Assembly (NCBI GenBank): GCA_910584055.1
Contig: CAJTZS010000064.1
Coordinates: 1 to 19,276 of the forward strand
Length of the DNA: 19,276 nt
Direction: 5' to 3'
Origin: an uncultured Muribaculaceae bacterium
Lineage (GTDB): Bacteria; Bacteroidota; Bacteroidia; Bacteroidales; Muribaculaceae
The stretch's first letter is position 1; each line of letters starts with the position of its first letter. The notes below the pieces were generated by a model. That model saw nothing but the letters and a program-made list of their open reading frames with translations. It had not been told where the DNA came from and made no database searches. The position numbers were made by a program, and so were the translations under genes. This document shows positions 13,845 to 19,276 of the stretch, one piece after another.

Positions 13845-14268
13845 TCACGCCGAGGTCACAGAAAAGTAAGTCCAGCTGCTCCCGGATTCCTATCAAGCCG
13901 TCAATAGCACACTCAAGGTCGTCAGTCAAAAGAAGATTCTGAATTTTCAGAGATTCTATCTCCTGGTCTTTCTGAATAAGACGAAGGCTGTTAGCCATGT
14001 CCTTTGCCTGGGGGATACGGGATTTGCCGGCGATGCGGATTACATCCTCCATCGAGATACATTTCACCGGCTGACGACCTCCGTCGGTCTCCATGACTAT
14101 GAGCCGGGCGTCCTCGGAGTAACTGCGGATACATTCCTTATCATCGCGGAAGCCGAAAAGACGGGCGGTTTCGTATGCCCTGAAAAGGAACTCTCCTTTT
14201 TCAGTCAGCACGAGGGTCGTATGTCCCAGTTTACACTTGAGCTTGGTTGTTTTGATTGCTTTATCCAT
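13837..14268 (-). CDS. BRO-N/antirepressor-like DNA-binding protein
   Basis: This 143-residue cytoplasmic protein has a BRO-N-like region at about 25-95: FLFRAYETARLFGFRDDKECIRSY, a central loop, then VKCISMEDVIRIAGKSRIPQAKDMANSL. These recall the two conserved parts of phage antirepressor and BRO N-terminal domains. The C-terminal part (about 97-143) is a short helical, probably coiled-coil segment rather than a second known domain. BRO-N domains bind DNA in phages and large viruses. Placed between an exported conjugation protein and TraJ, overlapping traJ by 8 bases, it may regulate the operon. The family call is by motif resemblance only. Confidence 0.65.
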   Translation of the reverse strand: MDKAIKTTKLKCKLGHTTLVLTEKGEFLFRAYETARLFGFRDDKECIRSYSEDARLIVMETDGGRQPVKCISMEDVIRIAGKSRIPQAKDMANSLRLIQKDQEIESLKIQNLLLTDDLECAIDGLIGIREQLDLLFCDLGVNG

Positions 14269-14289
14269 TGATGTTTTGGTTATGATTGG

Positions 14290-15006
14290 TTATTTATCAG
14301 TTATTGTTTTGGTTGACCATCCGGCACCGCGCCATCGGTTCATGGCAGCTTGGGCTATCGCGCCACGACGGTCCGGTTTGTTGTAAGTAGCGGCGAGCAG
14401 TCTTGAAGTCTCACCACGTCCGTGCAGTTGCACAAGGAAACGCAGCAGGTTTTCGTTGGCTTCGGTTATATCCTTGTATATCCGCAGATACTCCTTCTTC
14501 CGCTGGGAGTTCGGCATATAGGACTGCTTGATTGCAGTGACAGCCGTTGTGAACTTGTTGTAATACTCACGCCAAAGCGAGACATGGACGTTCTTACCTC
14601 CGGCAGTAGCGAGCCGGTTGATATTGCGCTGAAAATTTTCCAGACCCGCCTCAATCTTGCGACCTTCTGCCATCCATGCGAGGTCAACCTGACGGTCAGC
14701 CATATTCAGGGCCTCTATCTCGGCCCGCTTGACAAATGAGGAATCAAGTTTCTCGGCATCGTCAATCTGCTGATATGCTGATATGCCGGCTGTCGTGCGG
14801 AACGACATCTTGTTTTCAGCATTTGCAGTCTTGCGGTATCGGTTATGGAGAACCTGATAGTAGAGGCTCGGAGTCAGGGAGCCTGCCCCGGTCTCCTGCA
14901 CTGTTATCTGATTCATCTTCGCATCATCGTGATTGTAGGTGATCTTTTGTGCTTTGGCCGATAATGCGAAAGCCACCAGCAGCACGGGGATGTAAATTCG
15001 TTTCAT
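14290..15006 (-). CDS. Exported conjugation protein (DUF5045-like)
   Basis: This 238-residue protein has a signal peptide MKRIYIPVLLVAFALSAKAQ and then KITYNHDDAKMNQITVQETG, GAGSLTPSLYY and RTTAGIS. This is a highly conserved opening found in DUF5045-type proteins of Bacteroidetes conjugative transposons, where the gene lies near traI and traJ. The middle is helical and contains YMPNSQRKKEYLRIYKDI (173-190). The C-terminus has RGAIAQAAMNRWRGAGW, a motif shared with the two exported proteins encoded just upstream. Its start overlaps the preceding stop by ATGA at 15003-15006. The likely location is the periplasm, as part of the transfer channel or its assembly; the exact role is unknown. Confidence 0.82.
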   Translation of the reverse strand: MKRIYIPVLLVAFALSAKAQKITYNHDDAKMNQITVQETGAGSLTPSLYYQVLHNRYRKTANAENKMSFRTTAGISAYQQIDDAEKLDSSFVKRAEIEALNMADRQVDLAWMAEGRKIEAGLENFQRNINRLATAGGKNVHVSLWREYYNKFTTAVTAIKQSYMPNSQRKKEYLRIYKDITEANENLLRFLVQLHGRGETSRLLAATYNKPDRRGAIAQAAMNRWRGAGWSTKTITDK

Positions 15007-15740
15007 TGACTCGGTTTATTAAGGTATCCTGCATCACGCCATCTTCCGAAGGCGTCATCAATAATCTCTCGCAGCGGTTTATTGCGGTAAACAGATGATT
15101 TCCAGTAGCCGATCCTGACCTGTATGTATCTCCATGTGTCGAAGTACGCCTTGTTGAGATGAAGCCTTATGTTGTCGAGCGACTGGTTTATGGAATTGAT
15201 TACCATCATAAGGTCGGAGGTCGAACAGGCTGCCGCGCCGGTGGCATACAGCACAAGATCGGTCATTGAGCGATATAGATTCTCCGCCTCATTGCCTATC
15301 TTCTGAATACAGTGGAAGTTTACCGTTATTATCAGGGTGTCCGACATCTCGATATGACCCCGTTTGAGACATTTCTCATGGAAGTCGGTCAGCATCTTCT
15401 TGTACTTGCCCACGTTATCCCTTACATTATTATAGGTGTCGCGGACATTAAGAGCCGTCCTTGTTGACTGGTAGATTATGTCAATGATGTCGAAAGCCCT
15501 GGTATATTTGTCAAGGTCTAAATTGAGTTCCTTGTAGTCATTCGAGGCATCGGCTGAATACTCATGCAGGAGCTGGTTGCTCATTTCCAGAGTGGAACGG
15601 GCAAGCAGCAGACTTTTCTGATGCTTGTGGTCGGAGATATAAGCCTCCACCGAAGCTATATCGAAGCTCCACTGGGCACTGGCACTCAATGGCGTCAGGA
15701 CAGGAAGCATCATGAGGATGGCGAATAGGATTCTGTTCAT
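15003..15740 (-). CDS. Exported helical protein of the transfer operon
   Basis: This 245-residue protein has a signal peptide (MNRILFAILMMLPVLTPLSASA) and a mature part starting QWSFDIASVEAY that is almost entirely helical. It contains YTRAFDIIDIIYQSTRTALN (about 78-97) and a conserved-looking CSTSDLMMVINSINQSLDNI segment near 172-191. Its size, signal peptide and helical nature recall the TraI proteins of Bacteroides transfer regions, but the sequence similarity that I can recall is too weak to name it so. It ends DDAFGRWRDAGYLNKPSQ, with the RWR.AG motif shared with its neighbours. It begins 3 bases after the 850-residue gene and overlaps the next by 4 bases. Confidence 0.75.
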   Translation of the reverse strand: MNRILFAILMMLPVLTPLSASAQWSFDIASVEAYISDHKHQKSLLLARSTLEMSNQLLHEYSADASNDYKELNLDLDKYTRAFDIIDIIYQSTRTALNVRDTYNNVRDNVGKYKKMLTDFHEKCLKRGHIEMSDTLIITVNFHCIQKIGNEAENLYRSMTDLVLYATGAAACSTSDLMMVINSINQSLDNIRLHLNKAYFDTWRYIQVRIGYWKSSVYRNKPLREIIDDAFGRWRDAGYLNKPSQ

Positions 15741-15743
15741 TTT

Positions 15744-18296
15744 TTATCGGGTCTCTATGTCTTCGTCATATTTTCCGTTATACTTGTCCGAATGTGCGGC
15801 ATTGGCGGCATTGCGGAGCCAGCGGCGACGGGCCTGCTGTATGAGGGTCTGTCTGCGACCCTGCTCATCGTTGATAGGCGGAGCGATGGTCAGCAGCACG
15901 TCTATGATCGAGCGTTTGTAGTTCATCATCTTCTCAATCGACACAAGGTTGACATAAATCTTATGGAGCCTCATGTCAACACCTCTTGCAATCTCAAGGC
16001 GGTCGGACGACCAGAGAAGATGATATGTATCCTCTGTATCGTCTGTTTCCGAAGGTTCGGTTTTGCAATACTGTGTGTCGAGCTGGCAATCCGGGTATTC
16101 ACGGGCTATTGCCGACAGTCTTTCGTTGATCTGTTTCTCTTTGTCGGCATCCGAAGCGTTGGGGTCAAGGTTTATTATCTCGACAACCTGGGTATCCGAA
16201 TACTCGGCATACAGCTCATAGTCAATCTGCACAATGGCGCGGTGTATCTTTATTCCGAGGAAGTATTTAGGCTTCCGGGCAATGGAGATGGTAGCCTTGA
16301 AGATCATTGTGCCGTTGATGTTCGGAGCGTGCGCCTTGCGGATATAGGTGTAGCCCGACCAATAACCGTCGCCGTCCCATGTAAGGTTATAAGCGGTCTT
16401 GCAGTCCTGCATGATGGCCGGAATACGGTAATAATCATCGGTCTGAATGTCATTATCCTGGGATGCGTCCTCCTTGGCTTGCAGGACATCCTGCAATTTC
16501 TTCTTATAATCGGCCAACTGACTCTTCTGCTGACTGATCTGATTCTGGTTGGCATTGTACTGCTGGCGCAGACGGGCTGCCTCTTCGACTGTCGCTGTGG
16601 CTATCTGCTTGATAAGGTCGGCGTTCTGTCTTTCCAACTGGTCTATCTGTGCCTGCGTGAGTGCGATTTTATTGCGGTATTCCGTTTCCAATGCGTCCAG
16701 TTCAGATGTATCGACATCCTGATTGCCGGTAAGTGATGTTGTCATGGAACACTGTTTGGTATGGTTGCTCAATGAGCCTCCGCAACTCTTACATTTGTAG
16801 GTTGTGGTGCCACTCATAAGTTTTGCACCGTCATGGCAGGTGACTGATACAATCACGCTCTCGGTCCCTTTCAGTTTGTCGGCGCTCGATGCCGAGTAGT
16901 AGTTCCGGCTTCCGTATCCGATCTGATACACAAGTCCGTCCTCGTTATCGTTGAACTCCTTAAGCTTGACCTGCATCTGCTTCTGGAATGTAGCAAGATC
17001 CATGTTATAGCTGTCAAAGACAGCCTCATATACTTCCTCCGTCCAGTTCCATGATTTTGTCACGGTTATCGAATAGGCGTATGCTTTGCCATACTGTTTG
17101 CCGCCACGGTTGAGAATATAACCGCTGCGATAATAGTTCATGTTATAGCGGTACCGGTCATCCTGTTGGTTGAGTTGGGCGACCTTGCTACGTGACCATC
17201 CCGCATGGGCTTCCGAATTGCTCAATGCGGCCTCGACAACTGCCGCCGAGGGATAATAGTTGGGGTCTGTGGTGTTTACCCGGTACCACGGCGAGCCGTA
17301 GAGAATGGAATTGTTGTCAGTCGGAGGGTTATAATTGCAGACTGTCTCCGAGCCGGACTCCTTCCTGTAAATGTACCATCGCTGGGTGTAATACTGGCCG
17401 TCCGCACGGTCAACATAGTCCGTCACCCATCCTGTCATATTGTAGTTGGCTATATTGAACAGTCGGTTTACGTTCTCCGGTGAGCCGACAATATCCATCA
17501 GCTGACCGGCAAGAAGGTTGTTGATGTTGCCGTAGATGCGTTCACAGCTCACCACCGCATCGTAGATGCCGGTAATCTTACCCTGCATAAGACCGCTGAA
17601 ATCCGAGCCGGACAATACCTGGTTCATAATGTTCTCGGCTGTGCTTGATGCTATGCCGACCGCTATGTTATAGAGGCTCTCGGCATCCGCTTTCAGGTTC
17701 TCCTTGGTGAAATGATCCGGGGCTTCGGCAAGCATCTTCTGCATATTGTCCCAGTTGATGATGTTGTATTGTGCGAACTCAAAAAGTTCTCTGATTTGCG
17801 GATTGAGCTCAAGGAAATTGATGTCGCTGAATCCCAGCCTGCTGTTTGTCACAACCGATTCGAACTGCATACACAATGCCTTGGTCTCATCGCAGATCTT
17901 CATCAGATAGCTGCCCCAATAGAGGGCGTTGTGCGGTTGTTCCAGCATCAGCCGGGCGACCACCACAATCTTCGGTATGATTTTGGTGGCCACCATACGG
18001 TAGATGCGCTTGTAATAGTAGTTCTCGGTTGAGCTGCTCCATATACCGAGGTCGGTAAGGGCCTTGCGGTCGAGAAATTTGGATGAGAATATGGCGGCAG
18101 CCGCCACTTCCGCAGAAGTGTATTTCTCCAGAATCTTCTTCACCTGCTCATTATAATAAGCCTCGGTGCCGGTCTCCACACCGTATGCCGAAGCCATCGC
18201 AGCCACGGTCTTGGCGTCGATATTGAGATTGGCATACTGGGCCGAAGCTGTCACTCCGGCAAGACACATTATTAATATGAGCAGGATACGGTTCAT
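15744..18296 (-). CDS. Large exported protein with Cys4-like motif and coiled coil
   Basis: This 850-residue protein has a signal peptide (1-19). A helical N-terminal region (about 25-290) is followed by a Tyr/Asn-rich region with beta character (about 290-480). A cysteine cluster comes next: Cys487, then C-K-S-C at 502-505 and Cys516, resembling a small zinc ribbon. A strong Gln/Glu-rich coiled coil covers about 531-610, followed by a C-terminal domain ending in RRRWLRNAANAAHSD. I do not recognise a family name. The signal peptide MNRILLILIM resembles that of the next gene, and the C-terminal RW motif links it to both following proteins, so it is probably a periplasmic or surface part of the conjugation machine, possibly a large filament or adhesion component. 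Identity is uncertain; the gene itself is certain. Confidence 0.78.
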   Translation of the reverse strand: MNRILLILIMCLAGVTASAQYANLNIDAKTVAAMASAYGVETGTEAYYNEQVKKILEKYTSAEVAAAAIFSSKFLDRKALTDLGIWSSSTENYYYKRIYRMVATKIIPKIVVVARLMLEQPHNALYWGSYLMKICDETKALCMQFESVVTNSRLGFSDINFLELNPQIRELFEFAQYNIINWDNMQKMLAEAPDHFTKENLKADAESLYNIAVGIASSTAENIMNQVLSGSDFSGLMQGKITGIYDAVVSCERIYGNINNLLAGQLMDIVGSPENVNRLFNIANYNMTGWVTDYVDRADGQYYTQRWYIYRKESGSETVCNYNPPTDNNSILYGSPWYRVNTTDPNYYPSAAVVEAALSNSEAHAGWSRSKVAQLNQQDDRYRYNMNYYRSGYILNRGGKQYGKAYAYSITVTKSWNWTEEVYEAVFDSYNMDLATFQKQMQVKLKEFNDNEDGLVYQIGYGSRNYYSASSADKLKGTESVIVSVTCHDGAKLMSGTTTYKCKSCGGSLSNHTKQCSMTTSLTGNQDVDTSELDALETEYRNKIALTQAQIDQLERQNADLIKQIATATVEEAARLRQQYNANQNQISQQKSQLADYKKKLQDVLQAKEDASQDNDIQTDDYYRIPAIMQDCKTAYNLTWDGDGYWSGYTYIRKAHAPNINGTMIFKATISIARKPKYFLGIKIHRAIVQIDYELYAEYSDTQVVEIINLDPNASDADKEKQINERLSAIAREYPDCQLDTQYCKTEPSETDDTEDTYHLLWSSDRLEIARGVDMRLHKIYVNLVSIEKMMNYKRSIIDVLLTIAPPINDEQGRRQTLIQQARRRWLRNAANAAHSDKYNGKYDEDIETR

Positions 18297-18308
18297 CTTA
18301 GATCGGTC

Positions 18309-18587
18309 TTAAAGTCTAGAAAGAATCACGTTTTTGAGGTCTGTATCGGTCATGCCCAGCGAAAAGCCGGCTTTTTCAAGATGATGCTTGGTCTGCGCGA
18401 CGAACACCGGACCGATGTTGCGGATTGCGGTCAAGGCTTCGGGCTGATGACGCACGAGAGTCTTCAGGTCGGTGATGCCCGCATTTCGCAGGGCCTTAAC
18501 AAGTTTGCAGGCATACGCGGTGCGTCGGCCATGAACAGGCGGATAAATCTTATCCACAAATTCTTCGATTGAAATGAGAGAAATCAT
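18309..18587 (-). CDS. Stand-alone RNA polymerase alpha-CTD-like protein
   Basis: This 92-residue protein has no signal peptide or membrane segment. Residues of about 25-79 match the RNA polymerase alpha-subunit C-terminal domain: LVKALRNAGITDLKTLV, then LTAIRNIGPVFVAQTKHHL and EKAGFSLGM. They correspond to the N.L...GI.t..dLv, lLk..NlG..s..eI...L and .rGlsLGM parts of alpha-CTD, including its helix-hairpin-helix DNA contact. The alpha N-terminal domain is absent. The gene lies 12 bases ahead of the 850-residue gene and 37 bases after traG, so it is within the transfer operon. It may modulate transcription of the element through promoter DNA or sigma/activator contacts; a generic helix-hairpin-helix DNA-binding role is the alternative. 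Confidence 0.75.
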   Translation of the reverse strand: MISLISIEEFVDKIYPPVHGRRTAYACKLVKALRNAGITDLKTLVRHQPEALTAIRNIGPVFVAQTKHHLEKAGFSLGMTDTDLKNVILSRL

Positions 18588-18624
18588 AAATAATGTATTG
18601 GTTTTGTTTAAGTGATTTGAAATA

Positions 18625-19239
18625 TCAGAGGTTAAGCACTTTGCCTTCGTGGTTCACACGCTGGGCAAAGGCGAGGGATTTTGAGATGCCGGATTTCGTC
18701 CAGTCCCGGCAATAGGCTTCAATGGCTTCCTGGTGCGAACATCTGAGTTCCCGTTTGTAGAGTTTGAGAGCCTCCTTTTCGGCACGTTCAGTGGTATAGG
18801 TCATGTAGCACTCGCGTGGTTCCTCCACGCCGAAGACATTCCCGACTGCGCCACGGCGGATGAATACCTCCCGGAAGAATGACCGGCCGTCCTTGTTCTC
18901 GAGGCGGTTGATGGTGAAAATCTTCTTGCAGTCAACATCGGTAAGGCCCAGGATCTTCTTTATCTCGTCAAAGCGTTCCTTGAACTTCGACTGGTCAAGC
19001 AGCATCACGACATCGGAGTTGTTAATGATCGCCTCCTTGACAATTTCAGAGCCGATAATGTCCTGTATCTCCTGCGTCACCACTCCGACCGATGCCCAGA
19101 ACTTACGGGCGGTTTTGTATAAATATTTGATATACTCGGCCATAAGCGGGGATGCGATGGCTTTCCATGCCTCCTCGATCACAAGTACCTTGCGGTTCTT
19201 TTTAAGGCGCATCTTCTGGAGCAATACTTCGGTTATTTT
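18625..19239 (-). CDS. traG: TraG conjugation ATPase (VirB4-like), C-terminal fragment
   Basis: About 200 residues correspond to the C-terminal quarter of TraG, normally about 800 residues. The Walker B region RKVLVIEEAWKAI, VVTQEIQDIIGSEIVKEAIINNSD, LLDQSKFKERFDEI and IFTINRLENKDGRSFFREVFIRRG are all typical of the family. The Walker A part is missing. In frame, the match continues through ITEVLLQKMR and then stops at TAA (19242-19240), 34 bases before the window edge. No good start codon is present (only TTG at 19224 and ATG at 19212), so this is a 5'-truncated gene. TraG energises substrate transfer in conjugation; this fragment could not. Confidence 0.88.
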   Translation of the reverse strand, partial: KITEVLLQKMRLKKNRKVLVIEEAWKAIASPLMAEYIKYLYKTARKFWASVGVVTQEIQDIIGSEIVKEAIINNSDVVMLLDQSKFKERFDEIKKILGLTDVDCKKIFTINRLENKDGRSFFREVFIRRGAVGNVFGVEEPRECYMTYTTERAEKEALKLYKRELRCSHQEAIEAYCRDWTKSGISKSLAFAQRVNHEGKVLNL

Positions 19240-19244
19240 TTAGT

Positions 19245-19258
19245 GGCTCCGAGGAGCC
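19245..19258. other. Short perfect hairpin at the truncated traG end
   Basis: GGCTC-CGAG-GAGCC is a 5-bp stem with a 4-base loop just beyond the point where traG similarity stops. It may mark a recombination or insertion boundary, or the end of another gene. The 36 bases from 19241 to the window edge are too short to identify. Confidence 0.3.
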
Positions 19259-19276
19259 GAGTGTTTAATCCGTTAA

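Noticed and set aside
15792..16736. Long plus-strand open frame (314 codons) inside the 850-residue gene
   Set aside because: It is antisense to a gene with a signal peptide and coherent domains; its product is Cys/Ile/Val-rich with no recognisable start or domain.
18309..18587. Small protein considered as a toxin or antitoxin
   Set aside because: There is no partner gene of suitable size beside it, and the alpha-CTD pattern explains the sequence better.
1..19276. tRNA or rRNA genes as integration target
   Set aside because: No cloverleaf or T-loop signature such as GGTTCRA was seen near the recombinases or the junctions.

Overview
The window looks like DNA from a member of the Bacteroidales (a Bacteroides, Prevotella or Muribaculaceae relative). 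The evidence is GLPGLI-family exported proteins, a TonB-dependent-receptor-like outer membrane protein with a carboxypeptidase-regulatory N-terminus, Bacteroidetes-style promoters (TAnnTTTG -7 boxes, no Shine-Dalgarno dependence), Bacteroidetes-type tyrosine recombinases, and TraG/TraJ/TraK-type conjugation genes. No taxon below order can be claimed from the sequence alone.

Positions 1-380 are non-coding and rich in signals. Two opposed TAACTTTG boxes flank a 13-bp inverted repeat. After the rightward promoter come a long imperfect hairpin RNA (182-308), a terminator-like hairpin (308-336) and a small hairpin (346-364). The nine bases directly before the first start codon are perfectly complementary to part of the long hairpin, which suggests a switchable leader or a small RNA placed ahead of an operon.

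Positions 381-9840 hold eleven plus-strand genes packed almost end to end, several with ATGA overlaps. All encode exported or membrane proteins: two small lipoproteins, three GLPGLI proteins, a TonB-receptor-like barrel, a 35-residue membrane micropeptide, a SUMF1/FGE-fold protein, a SecD P1-head-like lipoprotein, a lipoprotein with a BACON-like domain, and a DKNYY repeat protein. This reads as one envelope-directed operon of unknown function.

Positions 9943-12231 hold two tandem tyrosine recombinase genes on the minus strand, with a good promoter at 12274-12305. The promoter-proximal one has lost most catalytic residues; the second is intact.

Positions 12430-19239 hold a minus-strand conjugation (type IV secretion) block. 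In transcription order it contains a TraG C-terminal fragment, an RNA polymerase alpha-CTD-like small protein, an 850-residue exported protein, two further exported proteins, a BRO-N-like protein, TraJ, and the N-terminal part of TraK. TraG and TraK are both cut off abruptly, so this is a fragment of an integrative conjugative element joined to the recombinase module, or a mosaic junction. Three consecutive exported proteins of this block share a C-terminal RW-containing motif.
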